64,000 nucleotides of DNA, from the NCBI GenBank assembly GCA_942493315.1, contig OW818690.1, forward strand, positions 1,922,001 to 1,986,000. Direction: 5' to 3'. Source of the DNA: UBA5429 sp942493315. GTDB taxonomy: Bacteria; Bacteroidota; Bacteroidia; Bacteroidales; WCHB1-69. Below the pieces are notes generated by a model. It saw only the letters and a program-made list of their open reading frames with translations. It did no database searches and was not told where the DNA came from. Positions 33,290 to 41,918 of this stretch are shown piece by piece. Position 1 is the first letter of the stretch. Each line of letters starts with the position of its first letter. Both the position numbers and the translations under genes were made by a program.

Positions 33290-33701
33290 ATGTCTGACTT
33301 TTGGGATCAAAAATTTAAAGAGGTAAAAACTTTATGGAGTAATTTTTTGTTATGCATTGATTCATTTACTCAATAAAAGGGAGCGTAAACAATTGATTCA
33401 GAATTGTTACAACCAGCTACAGATAAATGGATATATGATTTTCGTTTCATTATCTAAAAAATCAAATATGTATGGTTCGGGAAAACAATTGAGTAAAGAT
33501 AGATTTATGATGGATACAGGGTTACCTGTTTATTTTTATGATTTGGAATCAGCAACTAAGGAATTTAAAAATTATGGATTAGTTGAAATTCAAGAGATTG
33601 ATGAACCTGTAAAATTTATGGAGAACCAACCCCCTTTAAAATTTATCATGATAAAATGTCAAAAGACTTCTCCTTTACGGGCTTTCTCGGCTCCGCCCTA
33701 A
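33290..33701 (+). pseudogene. Decayed class I SAM-methyltransferase with internal deletion
   Basis: An ATG at 33290 starts MSDFWDQKFKEVKTLWSN, a common N-terminus of small SAM-methyltransferases of the TehB/SmtA type. It soon stops. From about 33357 another frame continues with the C-terminal part (NKRERKQLIQNCYNQLQING, YMIFVSLSKKSN, ending near MIKCQK). The central SAM-binding region with its glycine-rich loop is missing, and the frame differs by one, so the gene is a relic. The end is fused to unrelated GC-rich spacer sequence. Confidence 0.6.
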
Positions 33702-33999
33702 TGCGCACAAACCCTTCGGTTTTGTTTCTGACAGGAGAGTTGCGTTTTTTGTTTGCCCGAATAATTTTGTCATTTTTAAGGTTTGATTCAATTATTTTAT
33801 TATATTTGCAACATAAAGTGTTTATAAAATTTTGTTACACTTAGAGCATTCTTAATGGAAACTAACCGTAATAAAAAGTAAAATAGTTACTGCTATTATC
33901 CAATTAAACAAATATCTGTTGATATTTTGGATTAATATAATTTCGAGAGTCAATGATAAAAATGTATTTTTGTTATTAAATTTAAATCAAAAGTAATAA
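33702..33999. other. Gene-free spacer before the restriction-like pair
   Basis: GC-richer sequence until about 33760 (GGCTTTCTCGGCTCCGCCC and CCCTTCGGTTTTG), then AT-rich DNA with -7-like boxes TATATTTG (33802-33809) and TATTTTTG (33965-33972). The second is 28 nt before the methyltransferase start and may be its promoter, though no good -33 box is seen. Confidence 0.4.
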
Positions 34000-36891
34000 A
34001 TGCAATTGTTTGAACAACAAATTATTAACTTAAATTTCTCATTTCTAGATAGTAGTGAGAATAATGGTGTTTTGTTGACAAATGATTATGAAAACATCAA
34101 TTCTAATGTTGCAACTCCTGACATTCTTTTTGCACTAGAAACAGCAAAAAAGAAGTTTAATGCTGACGCTGTATATTTCAGATACTTTACAGATGGAAGA
34201 GGGAGTATCCCCCAACTTTACTTGTTCGATTTCACGCAAAAAAATATAACAACTGAAGAAAAAAACCGTATTCACATTCAAATGTGGAATGGCTATCAAG
34301 TTCCTATTTATATAATAATTGAAAAAACTTCAGTTAGCATTTTCGACTCACGTAAAAGACCAAAAGAGAAGAATGATGACTATACAAAAGAGTTGCTTAT
34401 TTTATCAGGCCAAACTATAAAAGAATTTTGTGCGCATGACTTTGATACTGGTATATTTTGGGATGAGCAAGACGAGAAAAGAGATTTCCGTTTTGAAGAA
34501 TCAGCTACTAGAGACTTAATAAGAGGGCTAAAAGAAGTATATTTTGACTTTCAAAAAGAATCGGGGCTAGATAAACATATTGCGCTTAAGCTTTTAGTTC
34601 AAAGCTTGCTGATTAAATATCTTGAAGAAAGGGATGAAAAAAGTGCAAGCGGTTATTTCGCAGGAACTTATTTTAAAAAATATTTTCAATGTTCAAATTT
34701 TTGTGATACAATTAGAGCTGGTAAATTTCTTGATTTGCTTGACCAATTGGCAAGAGATTTTAATGGTAAAATTTTCGAATGGGAAAGAGAGGGTGAGATT
34801 GAACAGCGAAATGCTATTCAACAGATTGAAATAAGAAAATTAGCTGACTATTTAGATGGTAAAAGCAAAAAAGATCAATATGTATTATGGAGATTATACT
34901 CATTTTCACATTTACCCGTAGAAGTAATAAGTTCAGTATATGAAGAACTATTAACCGATAGTAAAGATATTGTTTATACTCCGGAAATGATCGTTAGTAC
35001 TTTGGTTGATGAATGTATGCCATTGAAACAACCAAAGGAAAATTTTAAAATAATTGATGTAAGTTGCGGTTCGGGAATTTTTCTTGTAAAAACCTACAAG
35101 CGAATAGTTCAGTGGTGGAGATATAACGAATGGAAAAAAACAGGAAAGCTTACTAAACCATCATTATCTGTTTTAAAAGAACTCTTGCTAAATAGCATTC
35201 ATGGCGTTGACATTGAACCAGATGCTATTAGTCTTTCAATATTTAGCCTTGCTTTAGCAATTTTAGATGAAGTTGATTTAGATCCTCCTACTTGGGAAAT
35301 ACTTAAATTTCCTGATTTAAGCAAAAATATTTTAACTCAAAATTTTTTCAATTTCATCACTACCAAACCACAATCTGATTTTGATTTGGTAATTGGCAAT
35401 CCTCCATTTAATCTTCCACCTGTTAACGGGAAAGAACCCAATAGAACAAAATACTTTAAGGATTTAAATATTCACATTGGATATAAAAGTGAAATAAGTA
35501 TCCCTGATGAGAATCCTGCTTTACATTTTCTTGTTCAATCATTGAAATTACTTAAAAAAGACGCTCTTTTATGTTTGATTCAACCTTCAGGACCTATCCT
35601 TTATCAAAAAGATCAGAGTTTTAAGCAAGAATTATTTTCTAAAACAAATTTATTACAAATAATTGATTTTACAAAACTTGCAGATAAACTCTGGGGAAAA
35701 ACAAAAGTTTCTACAGCTGCAATTTTTATTCAAAATTCAAAGCCTGATAATGATAATGTCTTACATTTAATTGCAAATAGAACTTTTTCAAATTCTAATA
35801 AACTATTCTTAGAATTTGACCATTATGATTTTCATTTTATTACAAAGTCTTCAGCCCTAAATAATCCTTTCGTATGGAAAGCGAATTTATTAGGTGGAGG
35901 TAGAATCACTTCTTTTATTGAACGTCTATCAGAATTGCCTACTCTTAAAGATTTTTTAAGTATTAAAGAAAAAAATGAAAAATGGTGTGTAGGAAGCGGA
36001 TATATAATTGGAAATGAAAAGGAAAAAGCGGATTATATTACAGGTCATGAGTATATTCCAGTTGAGGCTTTAACTGACGAGGGAATTGATAACAACCAAT
36101 TAAAAAATTGCCCTATTACATTATTTGAAAGACCCAGAAAACGCAAAAAGAATATTTATAAAGCCCCACATATATTATTAAGGCTTATAATTGGAGAAAA
36201 AAGGATACCTGTTGCTTTAATTAACAAATACCTAGCTTTTCCATTTGGCGTTGTTGGTATTCATGCTCCCAAAAATTCAGAAAAAGAATTATATGAATTA
36301 TTTGATTATTTAGATAAAAACAATGAAATTATACGTGCATATATTATAGCAACGAGTGGAAGGGTAATGATTGGTAAAGCGACAGCAATAAATATGGATG
36401 ATATTATGAGAATTCCATATACCGGAAACTTTATTGACATGAAGTTTTCTGAAGTAGAAGAAATAATCATTAAAAAAATTGCTAATAGAAAATCAGAAGA
36501 AAGTCCAATTAATGCTGAAGATTTATTTCAATTCACATCTGTTTACTGCAAAACTCTAAACAGTATATATCAAAATGAAAAATCATTCCAACTTTTTAAA
36601 ATTATTGATGCAGGAAAATATTATGCTTTACATTTCGAATATTCAAATGAAACATTAATTCCAAATCAGGAAGAAATTTTGGATTTAGAACAATACATTG
36701 ATTCGATAATTCCAACACGAAATAAGAGTCAACAAAAAGTACATATACAAAGAATCATTAAAGCATTTGGTCAAGATTCAATTATACTAGCCAAACCAAA
36801 ACAATTACGTTATTGGCTGCCTTCTATTGCATTAAGGGATGCAGATGAAACTTTTGCTGACTATATTAAATCTCGTTATTATAATGCTTAG
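34000..36891 (+). CDS. N6-adenine DNA methyltransferase with target-recognition domain
   Basis: A 963-aa gamma-type N6 methyltransferase. An N-terminal alpha/beta part (about 1-150) and a helical HsdM-like part (about 150-330) precede the catalytic domain. Motif I is IIDVSCGSGIF (D353) and motif IV is VIGNPPFNLP (N467-P-P-F). The C-terminal ~350 residues include a TaqI-like specificity domain (YKAPHILLRLIIGEKRIPVA) and helical spacer. This layout resembles type IIG or type I M/S fusions. The N-terminal part shows no clear PD-(D/E)XK motif, but the next gene supplies one. Confidence 0.8.
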   Translation: MQLFEQQIINLNFSFLDSSENNGVLLTNDYENINSNVATPDILFALETAKKKFNADAVYFRYFTDGRGSIPQLYLFDFTQKNITTEEKNRIHIQMWNGYQVPIYIIIEKTSVSIFDSRKRPKEKNDDYTKELLILSGQTIKEFCAHDFDTGIFWDEQDEKRDFRFEESATRDLIRGLKEVYFDFQKESGLDKHIALKLLVQSLLIKYLEERDEKSASGYFAGTYFKKYFQCSNFCDTIRAGKFLDLLDQLARDFNGKIFEWEREGEIEQRNAIQQIEIRKLADYLDGKSKKDQYVLWRLYSFSHLPVEVISSVYEELLTDSKDIVYTPEMIVSTLVDECMPLKQPKENFKIIDVSCGSGIFLVKTYKRIVQWWRYNEWKKTGKLTKPSLSVLKELLLNSIHGVDIEPDAISLSIFSLALAILDEVDLDPPTWEILKFPDLSKNILTQNFFNFITTKPQSDFDLVIGNPPFNLPPVNGKEPNRTKYFKDLNIHIGYKSEISIPDENPALHFLVQSLKLLKKDALLCLIQPSGPILYQKDQSFKQELFSKTNLLQIIDFTKLADKLWGKTKVSTAAIFIQNSKPDNDNVLHLIANRTFSNSNKLFLEFDHYDFHFITKSSALNNPFVWKANLLGGGRITSFIERLSELPTLKDFLSIKEKNEKWCVGSGYIIGNEKEKADYITGHEYIPVEALTDEGIDNNQLKNCPITLFERPRKRKKNIYKAPHILLRLIIGEKRIPVALINKYLAFPFGVVGIHAPKNSEKELYELFDYLDKNNEIIRAYIIATSGRVMIGKATAINMDDIMRIPYTGNFIDMKFSEVEEIIIKKIANRKSEESPINAEDLFQFTSVYCKTLNSIYQNEKSFQLFKIIDAGKYYALHFEYSNETLIPNQEEILDLEQYIDSIIPTRNKSQQKVHIQRIIKAFGQDSIILAKPKQLRYWLPSIALRDADETFADYIKSRYYNA

Positions 36892-37567
36892 AGATATTTT
36901 ACCATCATATCAAACTCCAAGACCTAATGATTTGAGTGTGGGCTCTAATTTTGAGGTAAATAAAATATTGTCTTTTGTTGATCAAAACATTTCAGGTTTT
37001 CCAAATTATTATCAATCATTCAGAGACTCAGTGAATGAAAATCGAATAAGTGATAATTTGGTTCAATATTTCGAACTATGTAAACTCGAATCAGGGAGTT
37101 ACTATCCTTTTAGATTTAGTAAAAATCCTACACAACCAGAATCAGTTAAAGAGACAGATATTGGAGTTTTTATTATGTCTCGAGAACAAAAACCTTTACC
37201 AATAATCGAGTTTGAAGCAAAAAGATTTTCAGAATCATCTAATAACAAAGAATATGTTTGCGGAATTCGTGGGGGTATCGAACGATTTAAAAGAGGTTCC
37301 CATTCATCTCAATTAAAAGAATGTGGAATGTTTGGTTATGTTCAAAACAGAACTTCTAAAGAATGGATAGAAAAGATAAATAATTGGATTACTGAATTGT
37401 CACAAAACAATTCTGATTCAACTATTAATTGGACTGACAAAAAAGAGTTACTATCTAAAATAAATTCATTCCCTTTAGTTGAGAAATTATATTCAATACA
37501 TAACAGAACTTCACAAAAGGAATGCATAAAATTATGGCATTACTTGATAGATTTGAAAAGTAAATAA
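36884..37567 (+). CDS. PD-(D/E)XK nuclease-like partner of the methyltransferase
   Basis: A 227-aa protein whose ATG (36884) overlaps the methyltransferase stop by 8 nt, implying coupled translation. A PD-(D/E)XK-type active site is visible: D92 in KETDIGVFI, then a strand IIEFEAKRF with E111-A-K113. A basic region follows (RGGIERFKRGSHSSQ). Together the pair would form a restriction-modification system in which cutting and modification are on separate chains. No helicase or additional specificity gene follows. The longer upstream frame lies inside the methyltransferase. Confidence 0.65.
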   Translation: MLRDILPSYQTPRPNDLSVGSNFEVNKILSFVDQNISGFPNYYQSFRDSVNENRISDNLVQYFELCKLESGSYYPFRFSKNPTQPESVKETDIGVFIMSREQKPLPIIEFEAKRFSESSNNKEYVCGIRGGIERFKRGSHSSQLKECGMFGYVQNRTSKEWIEKINNWITELSQNNSDSTINWTDKKELLSKINSFPLVEKLYSIHNRTSQKECIKLWHYLIDLKSK

Positions 37568-37661
37568 TGTATTTAGATATTATATACTTTTTTCGCAATA
37601 CACAGTGCCAACAGACGATTAAGTAAAACACAAAACCATTAGATTCAGTCACTCATTATTT

Positions 37662-37871
37662 GAGATTGACCACTAAGGAGTGACAAATCCTCAAGAGGAA
37701 CCTGAGATTAAGCACAAAGGAGTTACAAAACCCAAAGAGGAACGTGAGATTAAGTACGAAGGAGTGACAAAATCCCAAAAGGATCATGAGATTGACCACA
37801 AAGGAGTGGTAAATATGGATGAGGGGATTGAGATTGATCAAAAAGGAGTCTTAAAATGTTATGAGGGACTT
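37662..37871. repeat. Five-copy 42-bp minisatellite
   Basis: Five degenerate 42-bp units, each starting with GAGATT and holding AAGGAGT about 12 bp on, run from 37662 to 37871. Because 42 is divisible by three, long open frames occur on both strands by chance of periodicity. There is no credible start context or homologous-looking protein, so this is taken as spacer DNA. Confidence 0.7.
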
Positions 37872-38160
37872 GCCAAACCCAAAACCCAATACCCAAAACC
37901 CAAACAACCGAAGGTTTTTCGCGTGAGGACGGAGCCGGAAAGCGCGCAAAGTTGGAAAGCGATGGGATGCGGGAGTTAAAGAGCGACCTTGGGAGCTCCT
38001 TTAACGACCTTGCAGCCCACGCTTTGTAACTGCGTACTTGTAGGCGTAGGCCGACCCTTTGGCAAGCGACGGGGTTCCTATTCGATGGGTGGGTAATTGC
38101 ATTGAGCGTAGCCAAAGGGACACGCCCAAAATAGTGAATAGTGAATAGTTTTTTTAAGAA
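37872..38160. other. GC-richer spacer without a recognised gene
   Basis: CCCAAAACC-type words at 37875-37910, then a clearly GC-richer stretch to about 38130 (GCGAAAGC and GAGCGACC-like words, CCCTTTGGC near 38057 and CCAAAGGGA near 38112). On the minus strand it includes the wording GTCCCTTTGGCTACGCTCAA. I see no gene. It may be a degenerate mobile or repeated element. Confidence 0.4.
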
Positions 38161-38363
38161 GTAAAAAGTAAGAAGTAAAAAGTAAGAAGTAAAAAGTAAG
38201 AAGTAAAAAGTAAGAAGTAAAAAGTAAGAAGTAAAAAGTAAAAACTGATAACTGATAGCTGATAACTGAAACCTGATAGCTGATAACTGAAACCTGATAA
38301 CTGATACCTGAAACCTGATAACTGAAACCCAAAACCCAAAACCCAATACCTGAAACCCAAAAC
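38161..38363. repeat. Tandem simple repeats upstream of tig
   Basis: Five exact and one altered copy of the 14-bp unit GTAAAAAGTAAGAA (38161-38244) are followed by mixed words built on CTGATAACTGA and CTGAAACC, then AAACCCAAAACCC (to 38363). Open frames on the minus strand here are artefacts of the repeat. Confidence 0.75.
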
Positions 38364-38430
38364 CCTTTCGCCCCAATTAGCACATTGTTTCATGGCATGA
38401 TTATTGCTATATTTATGATAAAATTGGTTT

Positions 38431-38461
38431 TGAAGGTTTCATTTTTATTTCGTACTTTTGC
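38431..38461 (+). promoter_or_regulatory. Promoter of tig-clpP-clpX
   Basis: TTG (38431-38433) and TACTTTTG (38454-38461) lie exactly 20 nt apart, a consensus Bacteroidota promoter, 46 nt before the tig start. Confidence 0.75.
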
Positions 38462-38506
38462 AACCTCTAAATTTTAAATATAATAAAAACATAAAATTAT
38501 AATATA

Positions 38507-39940
38507 ATGAACGTTAAACACGAAATGAGTGATGCTCTTGTTCAAGAGTTAGTGATTGAAATCGCAAAAGATGATTACATTGCAGAGGTTGAAAAAGAAT
38601 TAAAAAAACAAAGAAGAACAGCCCAAGTACCGGGTTTCCGCGTTGGAAATGCTCCAATGGGGATGATCAAAAGATTGTATGAAAAACATTTGATCTCTGA
38701 TGAAGTGAATAAATTAACTAGCAATACTTTGTATAACTACTTTGAAGAGAAAAAGATAGATACAATCTTTGAACCAATGGTTATCGATGAAAAATCTACT
38801 ATCGATTTTGATAATTCTGATCATTTTGTGTTTAATTTTGAATTTGCTACCCGCCCAACTTTTGAATTAGATCTTACCGCTCTTCCTGCAGTGAAAACTT
38901 ATCAGGTATTAGCTGATCAAAAACAGATTGATGAGTATGTGAACCAAATTCGTAAAAGACAAGGGGAGTATTCCAATCCTGATGCTATCGGTGATGATGA
39001 TTATGTTACTCTTCATGCCAATGATCAAACTTTCAATTTTTTCACCAATGACCTTTCTGATGCCGGAAAAGCTATCTTAGTTGGTAAAAATTTGAATGAT
39101 AAAATCGAAAACGTTTCTTTAAAAGAAGCATTTGCTAATGAAATGATCCTTAAAAAAGCATTAAGATTAACTGATGAAACTTACAATGCTGAAGATACTT
39201 ATACATTTAATGTGGAGGTTGGTTCTATTGGAAGAGTAGGAATGGCAGAAATTAATGATGAGTTCTTCGCAAAAGCATTCCCTGATGGTTCAGTTACCAA
39301 TATGGAACAGTTAGAAGCTTATGCATCAACTCAAATCACAGCTCAATGGAAACAAGAAACTGATCGTAAATTTATGAACGATGCGATCACTACCATTATT
39401 GATCATACAAAAATGGAACTTCCTGAAGCTTTTATCAGAAGATATGTCTTAAAAAACGCTACTGAACCCATCACCGAAGAGAAATTAGATGAGGAGTTCC
39501 CAAAATATTTGAACTCATTCAAATGGCAATTGATTGAAAATAGAATAGCAGAAACTGAAAATCTTCAAGTATCAATGGAAGATGTAGAAGCTTATATTCG
39601 CAATTTCTATTATCAAAACTATTTCAAAAACTTTAACCAAGAGGATGTTACTGATAGATTAAATGAATTGGTGAAAGAACAATTGAAAGATCAAAAACAA
39701 GTGAAAGCGTTATATGATCAGTTATTTGATGAAAAAATGATGCAGGTTTTAGATCAAAAAATGAACATTGAAAGAGCATCAGGTGATATTCAAGGTTTTA
39801 TTGAGTATATTTCCGGTCAAAAAGTGGAAACAGAAGATAAACCTAAGAAAACTAAAAAAACGGTAAAAGCAGAAGAAACAACTGAAGAAACCGAAAAACC
39901 AAAAGCCAAGAAAACAACCAAAAAGAAAGAAAATGAATAG
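38507..39940 (+). CDS. tig: Trigger factor, ribosome-associated chaperone
   Basis: A 477-aa chaperone and prolyl isomerase acting at the ribosomal exit tunnel. The ribosome-binding signature is PGFRVGNAPMG at residues ~42-52. The middle PPIase-like domain is divergent and the helical C-terminal arm follows. A Lys/Glu-rich low-complexity tail (about 440-477) is extra relative to enterobacterial trigger factor but common in this phylum. It is first in the conserved tig-clpP-clpX operon and overlaps clpP by 8 nt. Confidence 0.92.
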   Translation: MNVKHEMSDALVQELVIEIAKDDYIAEVEKELKKQRRTAQVPGFRVGNAPMGMIKRLYEKHLISDEVNKLTSNTLYNYFEEKKIDTIFEPMVIDEKSTIDFDNSDHFVFNFEFATRPTFELDLTALPAVKTYQVLADQKQIDEYVNQIRKRQGEYSNPDAIGDDDYVTLHANDQTFNFFTNDLSDAGKAILVGKNLNDKIENVSLKEAFANEMILKKALRLTDETYNAEDTYTFNVEVGSIGRVGMAEINDEFFAKAFPDGSVTNMEQLEAYASTQITAQWKQETDRKFMNDAITTIIDHTKMELPEAFIRRYVLKNATEPITEEKLDEEFPKYLNSFKWQLIENRIAETENLQVSMEDVEAYIRNFYYQNYFKNFNQEDVTDRLNELVKEQLKDQKQVKALYDQLFDEKMMQVLDQKMNIERASGDIQGFIEYISGQKVETEDKPKKTKKTVKAEETTEETEKPKAKKTTKKKENE

Positions 39941-40607
39941 TAATGAATTCAGAAATTATGCCCTCAAACATAGAGGCATAAGCAGCTTGAAATTACACAG
40001 ATATGAATCTGTGGCTGAAGGATATATTACACCTTACATCATTGAAGAACGCCCCATGAATATCACACAATTGGATGTGTTCTCCAGATTGATGAAAGAT
40101 AGAATCATCTTCCTGGGAGTTCCCATCTATGATGATGTTGCGAATATCATTCAGGCGCAGTTGTTGTTTTTGGAATCTCAGGATTCTGAAAGGGATATTC
40201 AAATCTATTTGAATTCTCCAGGAGGCAGTGTATATGCCGGATTGGGCATCTATGATACCATGCAATATTTAAAACCTGATATTTCAACCATCTGTACCGG
40301 AATGGCAGCATCGATGGCAGCCGTTTTGTTATGTGCAGGTACAACAGGAAAAAGATTCGCATTACAACACTCCAGAGTGATGATTCACCAACCAATGGGC
40401 GGAACTCAAGGTCAAGCTTCCGATATCGAAATCGAAGCTCGCGAGATCCAGAAATTGAAAAAGGAATTGTATGAAATTATCGCACATCATACCGGCAAAA
40501 AGTACGAACAAGTTTGGAAAGATAGTGATCGTGATTACTGGATGATTGCTTCCGAGGCTAAAGAGTATGGTATGATTGATGATATTCTTAAACAAGAGAA
40601 GAAGTAA
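39933..40607 (+). CDS. clpP: ATP-dependent Clp protease proteolytic subunit
   Basis: A 224-aa serine protease forming the tetradecameric chamber of ClpXP. Catalytic Ser is in GMAASMAAVL and His in SRVMIHQPMGG; the handle region QIYLNSPGGSVYAGL matches the family. It degrades proteins unfolded by ClpX. The stop overlaps the clpX start by one base. Confidence 0.95.
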   Translation: MNSNEFRNYALKHRGISSLKLHRYESVAEGYITPYIIEERPMNITQLDVFSRLMKDRIIFLGVPIYDDVANIIQAQLLFLESQDSERDIQIYLNSPGGSVYAGLGIYDTMQYLKPDISTICTGMAASMAAVLLCAGTTGKRFALQHSRVMIHQPMGGTQGQASDIEIEAREIQKLKKELYEIIAHHTGKKYEQVWKDSDRDYWMIASEAKEYGMIDDILKQEKK

Positions 40608-41812
40608 TGGCCAAAGGATCTCAAAACAAGTGTAGTTTTTGTGGAAAATCCCTGAGTGCCAAAGAGTTATTGATTCATGGCTATGAGGCTTCTATTTGTG
40701 AAGAGTGTGTTGTCACTGCAAAAAACATAGTTGATGAACATCAGGTTAGTACTCAAAAAAAGGAGGTTTTTGAATTAAAACTACTTAAACCTCAGGAGAT
40801 AAAAGCAAAACTGGACGAATATGTAATTGGTCAGGATGATGCTAAAAAGGTTATATCTGTAGCGGTATATAATCATTATAAAAGATTGATGCATGCTCAG
40901 AAAGAGGATAAAGAAGTGGAAATCGATAAATCGAATATCATTTTAGTAGGGGATACCGGAACAGGCAAAACATTGATTGCCAGAACTATTGCAAAACTAT
41001 TGGATGTACCATTCTGTATCGCTGATGCTACTGTTTTTACAGAAGCAGGCTATGTGGGAGAAGATGTGGAGAGCATTTTAACCAGACTCTTACAAGCAGC
41101 CAACTACGATGTGAAAAGAGCAGAAAGAGGAATCGTTTTTATTGATGAGATAGATAAAGTGGCTCGTAAAGGGGGCGATAATCCATCCATTACCCGTGAT
41201 GTTTCCGGTGAAGGTGTTCAACAATCTCTATTGAAACTCTTAGAAGGATCAGTAGTTAACGTACCTCCTGCCGGTGGAAGAAAACATCCGGAACAAAAGT
41301 TTATCGAAGTGAATACCCAAAATATTCTTTTTATTGGAAGCGGTGCATTTAACAGCCTCGATAAAATTATTGCTGAAAGATTGAATACCAATAAAATCGG
41401 TTATAACCAAAAAAACAGAGTTTTAGATAAAAACAATATGTTGCAATATATCACTGCTCAGGATCTAAAATCTTTTGGTTTAATACCTGAATTGTGCGGT
41501 CGTTTCCCGGTACTTACCTATATGTCAACACTCGACAGAGATGCACTCATTCGGATTTTAAGAGAACCCAAAAACGCATTAATCAAACAATACGAACACC
41601 TATTTGATTTCGATCAGATTAAACTTACATTTTCTGAAGATGCTATCGATTTTATTGTGGATAAAACCATTGAATTAAAACTGGGAGCAAGAGGATTACG
41701 CTCTGTTATGGAAAAAATCATGACAAATGCGATGTTCGAATTCCCTTCTACAGATATTAAAAAAATTACTATAGATAAAAAATATGCAGTCAAACAATTT
41801 AATAATGAATAG
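40607..41812 (+). CDS. clpX: ATP-dependent Clp protease ATP-binding subunit ClpX
   Basis: A 401-aa AAA+ unfoldase. An N-terminal zinc-binding domain (CSFCGKSLSAKE with CEECV) recognises adaptors. Walker A is GDTGTGKT (about residues 115-122) and Walker B IVFIDEIDKVARK. The substrate-translocating pore and sensor regions are present (GSGAFNSLDKII). Note D for the usual P in Walker A. It works with ClpP and is last in the operon. Confidence 0.95.
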   Translation: MAKGSQNKCSFCGKSLSAKELLIHGYEASICEECVVTAKNIVDEHQVSTQKKEVFELKLLKPQEIKAKLDEYVIGQDDAKKVISVAVYNHYKRLMHAQKEDKEVEIDKSNIILVGDTGTGKTLIARTIAKLLDVPFCIADATVFTEAGYVGEDVESILTRLLQAANYDVKRAERGIVFIDEIDKVARKGGDNPSITRDVSGEGVQQSLLKLLEGSVVNVPPAGGRKHPEQKFIEVNTQNILFIGSGAFNSLDKIIAERLNTNKIGYNQKNRVLDKNNMLQYITAQDLKSFGLIPELCGRFPVLTYMSTLDRDALIRILREPKNALIKQYEHLFDFDQIKLTFSEDAIDFIVDKTIELKLGARGLRSVMEKIMTNAMFEFPSTDIKKITIDKKYAVKQFNNE

Positions 41813-41868
41813 TTTTTAACAAATTCTTAATAAATGTTTCATAACATATTTTTTATAAAAAATTGAAT

Positions 41869-41912
41869 TATCTTTGCATCTTCATATCTTCCTAATGAAG
41901 ATGCTTTTTTTT
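41869..41912 (+). terminator. clpX terminator overlapping a possible promoter
   Basis: A perfect 10-bp stem, GCATCTTCAT and ATGAAGATGC (41876-41904), with a 9-nt loop and eight T (41905-41912), ends the clp operon. TATCTTTG (41869-41876), a -7-like box, immediately precedes it and the next gene starts 7 nt after the T-run. If used as a promoter, the hairpin would lie in the leader. Confidence 0.7.
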
Positions 41913-41918
41913 GATTAG

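Noticed and set aside
33357..33701. Intact 114-aa protein
   Set aside because: It would need a TTG start, lacks the SAM-binding part of its family, and its N-terminal piece is in another frame just upstream.
37656..37979. Open frames on both strands in the 42-bp minisatellite
   Set aside because: The unit length is a multiple of three, so open frames follow from the period; there is no sign of a folded protein and the plus-strand frame ends in unrelated GC-rich DNA.
38078..38393. Long minus-strand open frames rich in Tyr, Phe and Leu
   Set aside because: They are made entirely of tandem repeats whose length keeps frames open; three overlapping frames are open at once, and no start context is convincing.
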